Shown here: one piece after another, positions 1 to 5,363 of the stretch
Position numbering within the stretch: the stretch's first letter is position 1
Layout of the letters: each line of letters opens with the position of its first letter
DNA from: Chitinophagaceae bacterium
GTDB lineage: Bacteria > Bacteroidota > Bacteroidia > Chitinophagales > Chitinophagaceae
DNA length: 5,382 nt
Reading direction: 5' to 3'
Assembly: GCA_003455235.1 (NCBI GenBank)
Contig: DMRT01000233.1
Span: forward strand, 1-5,382
The notes under the pieces: generated by a model
Databases searched by the model: none
Seen by the model: the letters and a program-made list of their open reading frames with translations, nothing else
Told to the model about the DNA's origin: nothing
Position numbers and translations under genes: made by a program

Positions 1-846
1 ATCGCCCGCATTCCGCCGGCCAATGTGTTCACTGCCATCAGCAGCGGGGTGCATATACAAGCTGAAAAAGAGAACAAACAAAACTGGGTGGATCAGTTGA
101 TCAATGCGTTCCGGTTCAACTTCAACGAGCCCGAACGCAAAGTAACCGTGGTGGATGTGAAGGAAGAAGCCAGGCTTTCTCACCTGGGTATTGTTCCCGA
201 TTCAAGGCGTTACAATACCTTTCTCATCGATATCGGAAGCGGGAACACCAAGGGTGGTTATTTTCCGAACGGAAATACCAACGACTTCAAACTCTTTCAG
301 CTTACCTGGGGTACTAAAAGCGTGGCCAACGCCACAGAAAAGAACCTGGGATCAGATAACAGCCTGGACAATTATAACCGGCAGATGGCCCGGGTGCTCA
401 CCACGGCAGAAAATGCTGAAATTATTTATTCGGTGAATGAAAGCGGCTCTTTTCCGATGAGCGATAACGTGGCCTTCAGCGGTGGTATTGCCTGGTCGCT
501 TGCCACCCTCATTTACCCGGAACTGATTGAAAATTCAGTGGTGCCCGTTACGTATGAAGACGTGGCCGCCTTCAGTGAAAAACTGCTAAAGAATTACAGC
601 ACCCTTACCGACCAGTATATGGCAAAAACCGCCGGCGATAAAAACCTGAACATGGATGCCATCAATAAAGAAGTGAAACGGGTGAACCAGGTGTTTGACC
701 AACGCTCCTTAATGGCCGGAACGGGTCTTTTACTCAAGATCATGCGCCAGTTCCAGAGCGTGAACGAACGCAAGAACTTTTACCTTGTAAAGAATGGGTC
801 GGTGGGCTGGATATCCGCATTCGTAAATCAAAACTTTCCCAAATAG
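1..846 (+). CDS. Ppx/GppA-like ASKHA-fold protein, 5' end cut by window edge
   Basis: The frame is open from base 1, so the true start lies upstream; the GTG at 25 is only the first in-frame start-like codon. About 281 residues are visible (residue 1 = codon at base 1). The order of motifs follows the Ppx/GppA phosphatase family: a KEEARL motif (residues 54-59), where the second Glu matches the catalytic Glu of E. coli PPX; then FLIDIGSGNTK (residues 74-84), matching the family's DIGGGSTE phosphate loop; then SGGIAWSLATL (about 158-168), RSLMAGTGLLL (about 236-246) and a final GSVGWISAFV strand. The first phosphate loop (DxGSNS in the family) would be in the missing N-terminus. Oddity: Lys stands where the family has Glu after the Ser/Asn-Thr pair, and Asn replaces Ser, so phosphatase activity is uncertain. 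Known relatives act on polyphosphate or (p)ppGpp; the substrate here is unknown. It probably shares an operon with the membrane protein 43 bases downstream. The family call is from remembered motifs, not a search. Confidence 0.72.
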   Translation: MARIPPANVFTAISSGVHIQAEKENKQNWVDQLINAFRFNFNEPERKVTVVDVKEEARLSHLGIVPDSRRYNTFLIDIGSGNTKGGYFPNGNTNDFKLFQLTWGTKSVANATEKNLGSDNSLDNYNRQMARVLTTAENAEIIYSVNESGSFPMSDNVAFSGGIAWSLATLIYPELIENSVVPVTYEDVAAFSEKLLKNYSTLTDQYMAKTAGDKNLNMDAINKEVKRVNQVFDQRSLMAGTGLLLKIMRQFQSVNERKNFYLVKNGSVGWISAFVNQNFPK

Positions 847-889
847 TCAATCCTCACCCCAAAACCTATGAACCTTATTTTTTGAGCCG

Positions 890-1837
890 ATGAAAGATGC
901 AAAATCACTCCTGCTGCTGCTGGTTTCATTTTTGTTGGTTCTCGTGTCTTTTGTACTCATATGGACCTGGGGTTACCGCTACTATACCAATAAGGACGAA
1001 TACAAGGTGAATGCGAAGATCGTTCTTACCGATTCCACCGCCATGGCAAACCGGATACGTGATTCCCTGCAGAAAGTATATGAATCAACCATCCATAACC
1101 TGGATGCAAGGCTCGATTCCTCCCTGGTGAGTTCCGACTCATTGAAAACACAACTTGATGAAAAACTGGCCGAGTTCTTCCGGCTCAGCAACGAGATCAA
1201 AGCACTGCTCGACAGCCGCAATACCGGCAGGGATTTTACAGTAGCCAAACAAAAACTGGGCGAACTGCAGAACAGGGCCGATGACCTGCGTGAAAAGCGG
1301 AACCTGGTGGACAGCCAGAACCAATCCCTCAGTACCATCATTCAGCAATTGGATAAACCGGCTAAGAAGCCAGATAACAATTCAAAACCATTAGACACAG
1401 AGGTAACCACGAATGCAGCACCCGACAGGGGAAGCCCGGTATTTGCCGTATTCAATGCATCCGACCTGAAACTTTCGGCCGTTGCCGTGAACAACGACAA
1501 TGAAACAGAAACCACCTGGGCCGAGCAGGCCAATAAGCTGGTGGGCACCTTTACCGTAACCAACAACATCAGCCAGCTGAGCAACGTGGAAATGATGGTG
1601 GTGGTGGTGCAGCCCGATGGCCGGGTGCTGAAGAATTCAGAATGGGATTCGGGTTCTTTTAATACACCCGATGGAAAAAAAATATACTCCTATAAAGTGA
1701 ACTTCAATTATATGAAGGGTGAACAGAAACGCCTGCTCTTTTCCCTCAAAAGCGATAAATACCAGAAAGGAAGCTACACCATGCAGGTATATTATAATGG
1801 GGTGATGATCGGGAAAGCTTCCAAGATCCTTTCCTGA
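890..1837 (+). CDS. Membrane-anchored coiled-coil protein with C-terminal beta-rich domain, function unknown
   Basis: A 315-residue protein of unknown function. One hydrophobic segment (residues 6-26, rich in Leu, Val and Phe) is followed by WGYRYY and charged residues. It looks like an uncleaved anchor, with most of the protein probably on the periplasmic side. Residues about 48-155 are strongly helical and heptad-like (DSLKTQLDEKL, KQKLGELQNRADDLREKR), so a coiled coil is likely. A Pro/Lys/Asn/Thr-rich linker (about 156-183) leads to a beta-rich domain (about 184-315) with segments such as VEMMVVVVQPDGRVL and YTMQVYYNGVMIG. The layout of anchor, rod and beta domain suggests a scaffold or sensor in the cell envelope, which is inference. 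ATG 890 is chosen because it begins the hydrophobic segment directly. It lies 43 bases after the Ppx-like gene with no terminator between, so co-transcription is likely. A short GTG repeat (about 1597-1608) encodes VVVV. The gene is real: full-length frame, coherent protein and normal codon use. Confidence 0.85.
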   Translation: MKDAKSLLLLLVSFLLVLVSFVLIWTWGYRYYTNKDEYKVNAKIVLTDSTAMANRIRDSLQKVYESTIHNLDARLDSSLVSSDSLKTQLDEKLAEFFRLSNEIKALLDSRNTGRDFTVAKQKLGELQNRADDLREKRNLVDSQNQSLSTIIQQLDKPAKKPDNNSKPLDTEVTTNAAPDRGSPVFAVFNASDLKLSAVAVNNDNETETTWAEQANKLVGTFTVTNNISQLSNVEMMVVVVQPDGRVLKNSEWDSGSFNTPDGKKIYSYKVNFNYMKGEQKRLLFSLKSDKYQKGSYTMQVYYNGVMIGKASKILS

Positions 1838-2091
1838 GCCTTTGACTGCCCATTTTCATGTAGTAATAGATTGACACAAAAAATAAAATCACCCTACAAG
1901 CCGGATATCCTCCTTGTTGCAACTTTGCACCTGAAAAGGCTCCGTTTAAAATCCGCCTACCTGTGAAACTTGTTCAAGCATGGGAATTCACTATGAAGAA
2001 CCTTCAGTACTGAAGGTTTTTTTGTTTTTATCACTTTTCATTTTTCTTTAAGGTGCCGGCCCCGCTTCCTCAAAAGGATTACATTAGCGGC
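1838..2091 (+). other. Intergenic spacer with possible small-RNA unit
   Basis: This 254-base spacer has no convincing open frame. It ends the upstream operon and holds a strong terminator near its right end (about 1996-2030). Before that lie a TTGACA at 1871-1876 with TACAAG at 1895-1900 (18-base gap), and a separate CAACTTTG at 1920-1927 that resembles the Bacteroidota -7 box TAnnTTTG except at its first base. If either is active, a transcript of roughly 100-130 bases would end at the terminator. I do not recognise it as tmRNA, SRP RNA, 6S RNA or a riboswitch. The simpler reading is a 3' UTR about 160 bases long for the coiled-coil gene. Confidence 0.4.
1996..2030 (+). terminator. Intrinsic terminator with perfect palindromic stem
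   Basis: Bases 1999-2018 form a perfect 20-base palindrome with arms AACCTTCAGT and ACTGAAGGTT. As RNA it folds into an 8-pair stem with a GUAC loop. The right arm runs into seven T (2017-2023), a G and five more T (2025-2029). The stem and T-run order is right for termination on the + strand. It ends either the operon at 1-1837 or a short RNA starting in the spacer. Confidence 0.85.
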
Positions 2092-2565
2092 ATGAAAACA
2101 GCCACCATTGCCGAGATAAAATCGGAACTGAATAACCTGGAAGCCCCGCAACTGGCCGAACTTACTGCAGAAAATGCAAAATTCAAAAAAGAAAATAAGG
2201 AACTGCTTACCTACCTGCTGTTTGAAGCATTTGATGAAGAAGCGTACATCACCGGTGCACAGGAAGAAATCAACCGGTTGTTTGAGGAGATGAATACCGG
2301 CAGCCTGTATTTTGTAAAGAAAAGCCTGCGCAAGATACTCCGCTATGCCGCCAAAACCGCCCGGTTCAGCGGCGCCGCCGAAACGGAAGCACGCCTCCTG
2401 TTGTTCTTCTGCCGCCGCCTTAAAGAGTCGGGGATTGCATTCGAAAGCAGCCCCGTTATCAGCAACCTGTACCGGAACCAGTTGAAGAAAATCGGGAAGA
2501 TCATCAGCGGCATGCACGAAGACCTGCAGTACGAGTACAGGAAGGAACTGAAAGGATTGGAGTAA
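2092..2565 (+). CDS. Conserved hypothetical helical protein, 157 residues
   Basis: The open frame extends back to a GTG at 2053, but ATG 2092 is the better start: the protein from there begins MKTATIAEIKSEL, which fits a small Bacteroidota family I recall only as hypothetical, and the 13 upstream codons (Pro-rich PAPLPQ) look non-coding. The protein is nearly all helix, soluble and highly charged, with no signal peptide or membrane segment. A Lys/Glu-rich first half contains KFKKENKELLTYLLFEAFDEE (residues 30-50). The middle, SLYFVKKSLRKILRYAAK (71-88), is basic, and the C-terminus has LYRNQLKKIGKI and HEDLQYEYRKEL. No enzyme motif is visible. The basic helices could bind nucleic acid or a partner protein, but that is speculation. 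The upstream sequence TACATTAG (2080-2087) is one mismatch from the TAnnTTTG -7 box, so the mRNA may be almost leaderless. The gene starts 62 bases after the terminator and is probably its own unit or heads the next small genes. Confidence 0.82.
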   Translation: MKTATIAEIKSELNNLEAPQLAELTAENAKFKKENKELLTYLLFEAFDEEAYITGAQEEINRLFEEMNTGSLYFVKKSLRKILRYAAKTARFSGAAETEARLLLFFCRRLKESGIAFESSPVISNLYRNQLKKIGKIISGMHEDLQYEYRKELKGLE

Positions 2566-2601
2566 ATATTCCGGGATTTTTGTACTTTCAAAATAAAAAC
2601 G

Positions 2602-2844
2602 ATGCCACGCTCAAAGAAAAGAAAACACCACCACGAATTTCATGCGCCGGCCAATGCCGAAAAATCACAAAAGAATAAAAGTGCGGTGCCGGCAGGCATT
2701 GTTTTCTTTACCCTCGTGGGAATCGGTATTGCCTTTTTTGCAGCCGGGTCCGATCCGCTTTGGCTGGGTGTGGGTGCCCTGGCCGGTGCGGCCGGCGGAT
2801 ATTTCTTCGGTAAACAGGTCGACAAATCCTTCTCCAAAAAATGA
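2602..2844 (+). CDS. Small membrane protein with basic His-rich N-terminus, 80 residues
   Basis: The N-terminus is very basic and His-rich (PRSKKRKHHHEFH, residues 2-14), with a hydrophilic linker to about residue 28. Two hydrophobic segments follow: about 29-48 (AGIVFFTLVGIGIAFFAAG) and about 53-71, the second Gly/Ala-rich (GALAGAAGGYFFGKQVDKS). The Gly-rich helix ending in FFGKQxD resembles small glycine-zipper-like membrane proteins. Function is unknown. The positive N-terminus suggests it stays in the cytoplasm, giving a two-helix hairpin. ATG 2602 is preceded by an A-rich leader (AAAATAAAAACG) without a Shine-Dalgarno sequence, usual for Bacteroidota. It lies 36 bases after the previous stop, so co-transcription is possible; alternatively TACTTTC at 2583-2589 is a weak promoter remnant. 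The His cluster could bind metal, but nothing else supports that. Confidence 0.75.
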   Translation: MPRSKKRKHHHEFHAPANAEKSQKNKSAVPAGIVFFTLVGIGIAFFAAGSDPLWLGVGALAGAAGGYFFGKQVDKSFSKK

Positions 2845-2981
2845 CCGTTCAGCTATAAGCGGCGCCGGTTGCTAACATTCGGCTACCCATTTGTGGAAAG
2901 CTATTCCCCTGCCAGCTTGCATTTTGCACAGGTAAACTCTATTTTGTTGGTGGTATTATTTACTCATCAAAAACTATACTT

Positions 2982-3401
2982 ATGGACCTTAAAAAACTCT
3001 TCATGGGAGGAATCGTCGCTTCGATCCTCTTTTTTGTATTGGGTTGGTTGATCTATGGAATGTTGTTGATGGATTTTATGAAAAACCATACCGGGGCTGC
3101 AGGTAATGTGATGCTGCAGGAACCCAATATGCTTTACCTGGTTATCGGCAACCTGGCTTCGGGCTTTATGATGGCTTACATTTTTGTAAGAGCCAATGTG
3201 AATACGGCTGCCAATGGCTTTATTACGGCGGCCGTCATCGGCCTGCTGGTAAGCATTGGTTTTGACTGCATCACTTATGCCACCACTACGATCATCAGCA
3301 AAACTGCCATGGCAGCGGATGTGGCTGCTTCCACCGTCATGTCGGGGATCATTGGTGCCATCACTGCCATGGTAATGGGCATGGGCAAGAAGGCTGCCTA
3401 G
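2982..3401 (+). CDS. Four-helix integral membrane protein, function unknown
   Basis: A 139-residue protein with four predicted membrane helices at about residues 6-28, 50-69, 76-99 and 112-134. Helix 1 carries FFVLGWLIYGMLLMDFM, helix 2 IGNLASGFMMAYIFV and helix 3 GLLVSIGFDCITYAT. Short loops, a positively charged N-terminus (DLKK) and a C-terminal KKAA tail suggest both ends lie in the cytoplasm. The pattern of helix-1 Trp/Tyr-Gly followed by three Gly-rich helices recalls the DUF1761 type of small membrane protein, but I cannot confirm membership. No catalytic or transport motif is evident. ATG 2982 starts directly before the first helix; no Shine-Dalgarno sequence is visible, and the leader is A/T-rich. 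The spacer of 137 bases upstream suggests a separate promoter; a TTTTGCAC at 2922-2929 resembles the 3' half of a -7 box but lacks a well-placed -33 partner. A long hairpin and T-run follow the stop by 12 bases. Confidence 0.82.
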   Translation: MDLKKLFMGGIVASILFFVLGWLIYGMLLMDFMKNHTGAAGNVMLQEPNMLYLVIGNLASGFMMAYIFVRANVNTAANGFITAAVIGLLVSIGFDCITYATTTIISKTAMAADVAASTVMSGIIGAITAMVMGMGKKAA

Positions 3402-3413
3402 CATAATTATAGT

Positions 3414-3476
3414 CCTTCATCACAAGTACCCTTTTTTATCTGTCATCAGAATAACTTGTGATGAAGGCATTTTTTT
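3414..3476 (+). terminator. Long-armed terminator-like hairpin
   Basis: Perfect 14-base arms CCTTCATCACAAGT (3414-3427) and ACTTGTGATGAAGG (3454-3467) enclose 26 bases, and CA plus seven T (3470-3476) follow. The enclosed part can form a second small hairpin with arms TCTG and CAGA around TCAT (about 3438-3449). The T-run is only on the right side, so termination would act on + strand transcripts from the membrane-protein gene. The large loop is unusual for an intrinsic terminator. Confidence 0.75.
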
Positions 3477-3542
3477 GTCCGAACCCGCGGGAATTCCCTT
3501 ACGGATAGCCGGTATCCAGCACCCATCCGCCTTGAAAATAGA

Positions 3543-3583
3543 TTAGTTATTCCCGGTATTTAAGTGTACCTTTGTCCGGTACA
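3543..3583 (+). promoter_or_regulatory. Bacteroidota-type promoter of the RRM gene with overlapping inverted repeat
   Basis: TACCTTTG at 3567-3574 matches the Bacteroidota -7 consensus TAnnTTTG exactly. The -33 region is weak: only TTA at 3543 or 3547 lies near the expected distance. Transcription would begin near 3580-3583, leaving a leader of about 130 bases. The box sits inside an inverted repeat, TGTACC (3565-3570) and GGTACA (3578-3583) with a 7-base spacer, well placed for a repressor operator. Confidence 0.65.
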
Positions 3584-3587
3584 TTAA

Positions 3588-3605
3588 TACTGTGAGCACA
3601 CAGTA
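3588..3605 (+). promoter_or_regulatory. Short hairpin near the 5' end of the RRM mRNA leader
   Basis: Arms TACTGTG (3588-3594) and CACAGTA (3599-3605) pair perfectly over 7 bases with an AGCA loop. It would lie within about 5-8 bases of the inferred transcript start, where a hairpin can protect an mRNA from 5'-end decay. No T-run follows, so it is not a terminator. Confidence 0.5.
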
Positions 3606-3685
3606 AAGGATAGATTCAATTTTTACAACCTTCCTCCCGTAACAGTTTATTCTCCTTTTTAGTTGCTTTCTTTTTATTGCACAGG

Positions 3686-3714
3686 TATTTTATTTATTTA
3701 TTTTAATTTATTTT
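3686..3714 (+). promoter_or_regulatory. AUUUA-rich translation initiation region of the RRM gene
   Basis: The 29 bases before ATG 3715 are almost only T and A, with repeated ATTTTATTTATTTATTTT-like units and no Shine-Dalgarno sequence. Unstructured A/U-rich leaders are the usual way Bacteroidota mRNAs load ribosomes. The regular AUUUA repetition also makes it a plausible single-stranded RNA target for an RRM protein, including the one encoded just downstream; that second reading is inference. Confidence 0.55.
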
Positions 3715-4029
3715 ATGAACATTTATGTTTCAAATCTGAGTTTCAACACCAGCGATGCTGAATTGAACGAACTTTTTTCAGCATTCGGGCAGGTTACTTC
3801 TGCCAAGGTTATCACCGATAAAGGAACCGGAAGGTCACGTGGCTTTGGTTTTGTGGAAATGTCTTCCGAACAGGAGGGCAATGATGCCATCCTTGGTCTC
3901 AACAACAAAGAAGTGGAAGGACGTGCCATGGCCGTTTCTGTGGCCCGGGAAAAAACTGAAAGAAGCAGTTTCGGCGGAAACCAGGGTGGTTATTCAAACA
4001 ACCGCGGAAATGGCGGAAGAAGATGGTAA
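3715..4029 (+). CDS. Single-RRM RNA-binding protein with Gly/Arg-rich tail
   Basis: A 104-residue protein with one RNA recognition motif (residues about 1-79) and a short disordered tail. RNP2 is IYVSNL (3-8) and RNP1 is RGFGFVEM (42-49), giving the exposed aromatics Tyr4, Phe44 and Phe46 expected for stacking on RNA bases. The helices AELNELFSAFG and EGNDAILGL and the final strand RAMAVSVAR complete the fold. The tail (about 85-104) is rich in Gly, Asn and Arg (GGNQGGYSNNRGNGGRRW), as in cyanobacterial and Bacteroidota Rbp proteins; in Bacteroides thetaiotaomicron an RRM protein, RbpB, is known to act in post-transcriptional control. It probably binds single-stranded mRNA or sRNA in the cytoplasm. 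ATG 3715 starts the RNP2 strand directly, so the start is secure. It is a single-gene unit with its own promoter, long leader and terminator. The leader resembles cold-shock or autoregulated mRNAs, suggesting strong regulated expression. Confidence 0.95.
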   Translation: MNIYVSNLSFNTSDAELNELFSAFGQVTSAKVITDKGTGRSRGFGFVEMSSEQEGNDAILGLNNKEVEGRAMAVSVAREKTERSSFGGNQGGYSNNRGNGGRRW

Positions 4030-4050
4030 TAACCGTTTAACTTACAGATA

Positions 4051-4076
4051 AAGGGCTCAGCAATGAGCCTTTTTTT
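4051..4076 (+). terminator. Intrinsic terminator of the RRM gene with GNRA tetraloop
   Basis: Arms GGCTCA (4054-4059) and TGAGCC (4064-4069) close a GCAA tetraloop, and seven T follow (4070-4076). Pairing of AAG with TTT plus a G-U pair can extend the stem to 9 pairs. It starts 21 bases after the RRM stop codon and separates that gene from the transporter. Confidence 0.93.
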
Positions 4077-4095
4077 ATAGAGTGAACTTAATAAT

Positions 4096-4133
4096 TACCT
4101 TTATTTTAGCAGAAGGAAATATCCTGCTCAATT
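4096..4133 (+). promoter_or_regulatory. Probable promoter and short leader of the transporter gene
   Basis: Only 57 bases separate the RRM terminator from the transporter start, so a promoter should lie here. TACCTTTA (4096-4103) and TATTTTAG (4102-4109) are each one mismatch from TAnnTTTG; no good -33 TTG is seen. The leader contains AGAAGGA (4111-4117), a purine-rich Shine-Dalgarno-like run set 16 bases from the ATG, further than usual. Its AGGA (4114-4117) can pair with TCCT (4122-4125). Confidence 0.4.
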
Positions 4134-5363
4134 ATGGCCTCCAACAGAAATGCCGCCGTCGGTTTTATCTTCATTACTGTATTGATCGACGTCATCGGGT
4201 TTGGAATCATCATACCGGTGATGCCGGGGTTGATCGGCGAATTGAAAGGCGTTGATGTAAGTACGGCCGCCAAATACGGCAGTTATCTCACTGTTGCCTA
4301 TGCATTCACCCAGTTCATCTTTGCTCCCGTGCTTGGTAACCTAAGTGACCGCTACGGGCGAAGAACTGTACTGCTTTGCTCTCTTTTCGGTTTCGGCATC
4401 GATTATATCTTCATGGCACTGGCGCCCACCTACGGGTGGTTGTTCCTGGGACGGATCATTGCCGGCATTACCGGCTCCAGCTTCTCAACAGCCGGGGCAT
4501 ATATTGCCGACATCAGCACTGTTGACAACCGGGCAAAAAATTTCGGCATGCTGGGCGCTGCATTCGGACTAGGATTCATCATCGGGCCGGCACTCGGCGG
4601 CGTCATCGGCGACCTGTTCGGGCACCGTACTCCTTTTTATGCCGCCGCTATCCTGGCCCTGCTCAACTGGTTGTATGGTTATTTTGTGCTGCCCGAATCA
4701 TTGAATAAAGAAAACAGGCGGCCTTTTCAATTAAAGCGGGCCAACCCGGTTGGGTCACTCATGCAGATGATGAAATTTCCATCGGTGACTTCATTATTGC
4801 TTAGCATCCTTTTGCTATATGTGGCCGCTCATGCCGTAATGAGTAACTGGAGTTATTTCACCATTCACCGTTTCGGGTGGGATAAAGCCACCGTAGGCGC
4901 CTCACTGGGTGTGGTGGGTTTGCTGGTCGGACTGGTGCAGGCCGGGCTCACCCGTGTCATCAACCCGAAGATCGGCAGCGAAAAAAGTCTTTATTATGGG
5001 ATGGCATTTTACTCGGCTGGTATGTTGCTCTTTGGTCTCGCCAACCAGAGCTGGATGATGTTTGCCTTCCTGGTTCCCTATTGCCTCGGCGGTATTGCAC
5101 AACCCGCCATACAATCGGTAATGGCCGGCAAAATACCCGCCAACGCACAGGGCGAACTGCAGGGCGCCATTACCAGCACCATGAGTTTGGCCGCCATCAT
5201 CGGGCCATACATCATGAACAACCTGTTTGCGTACTACACGCAAAAAAATGCAAAAGTATATTTACCGGGAGCCCCTTTTTTCCTGGGCGCCGTATTAATG
5301 GCCACCAGTTTTGTGATTGCGTATTATACATTACATCCGTCAAAAGTTCAGAAAGCAACATGA
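4134..5363 (+). CDS. MFS transporter, TetA-like (TCR/Tet) drug:H+ antiporter type
   Basis: A 409-residue, 12-helix major facilitator, the usual length for TetA-type exporters. Visible motifs: [13 protein letters not shown] in helix 1 (19-31, Asp19 matching TetA Asp15); motif [11 protein letters not shown] in loop 2-3 (68-77); [11 protein letters not shown] in helix 3 (Asp90 matching TetA Asp84); motif [11 protein letters not shown] (105-114, Arg107); antiporter motif [17 protein letters not shown] (141-156); LPESL (186-190) before the central loop; and [21 protein letters not shown] (340-360), a TetA signature. Motif C marks 12-helix H+ antiporters, so it probably exports a small molecule or drug from the cytoplasm. 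The helix-9 Asp needed by TetA(B) (Asp285) aligns by eye to Tyr293, so tetracycline export is doubtful; many chromosomal members of this subfamily have unknown substrates. The start at ATG 4134 gives a short charged N-terminus before helix 1. No TetR-type regulator is adjacent. The next gene overlaps by 4 bases. Confidence 0.93.
   Translation: MASNRNAAVGFIFITVLIDVIGFGIIIPVMPGLIGELKGVDVSTAAKYGSYLTVAYAFTQFIFAPVLGNLSDRYGRRTVLLCSLFGFGIDYIFMALAPTYGWLFLGRIIAGITGSSFSTAGAYIADISTVDNRAKNFGMLGAAFGLGFIIGPALGGVIGDLFGHRTPFYAAAILALLNWLYGYFVLPESLNKENRRPFQLKRANPVGSLMQMMKFPSVTSLLLSILLLYVAAHAVMSNWSYFTIHRFGWDKATVGASLGVVGLLVGLVQAGLTRVINPKIGSEKSLYYGMAFYSAGMLLFGLANQSWMMFAFLVPYCLGGIAQPAIQSVMAGKIPANAQGELQGAITSTMSLAAIIGPYIMNNLFAYYTQKNAKVYLPGAPFFLGAVLMATSFVIAYYTLHPSKVQKAT

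Larger units (their letters stand above)
3402..3714 (+). other. Gene-free regulatory stretch between membrane protein and RRM gene
   Basis: This 313-base stretch has no supported open frame. In order it holds a long-armed hairpin with T-tract (3414-3476), a cluster of small palindromes (3484-3517), a promoter with its -7 box inside an inverted repeat (3543-3583), a short leader hairpin (3588-3605), a C/U-rich section (about 3617-3675) and an AUUUA-rich tract (3686-3714) abutting the RRM start codon. Most of it is best read as the end of one transcription unit plus the promoter and long 5' UTR of the next. Confidence 0.7.

Noticed and set aside
982..1341. 119-codon minus-strand open frame
   Set aside because: It is antisense to the coiled-coil segment; the Ser/Arg/Phe-rich composition is explained by the complement of Glu/Lys/Asp codons.
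1597..1608. GTG trinucleotide repeat as phase-variation tract
   Set aside because: Four units of a trinucleotide keep the reading frame whatever the copy number, and simply encode Val residues in a beta strand.
2053..2091. Upstream GTG start for the helical protein
   Set aside because: The 13 added codons are Pro-rich and unlike the rest; ATG 2092 gives the expected family-like N-terminus.
2038..2517. 159-codon open frame on the minus strand
   Set aside because: It lies opposite the 157-residue helical gene and is rich in Phe, Cys, Gln and Ala from antisense reading of Glu/Lys/Leu codons. It has no coherent domain, and both flanking units are on the + strand.
2922..2929. TTTTGCAC as promoter of the four-helix protein gene
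   Set aside because: The 5' half of the -7 box (TA) is missing and the nearest upstream TTG is 25 bases away, outside the usual 19-21; too weak to list as a feature.
2869..3051. 60-codon + strand open frame between two small genes
   Set aside because: It overlaps the start of the better-supported membrane protein by 70 bases, and its end is that gene read out of frame; the non-overlapping part shows no domain or leader signal.
2967..3404. 145-codon open frame on the minus strand
   Set aside because: It is antisense to the four-helix membrane protein, with His/Ser/Asp-rich low-complexity sequence and no start signals; it is typical of an antisense shadow.
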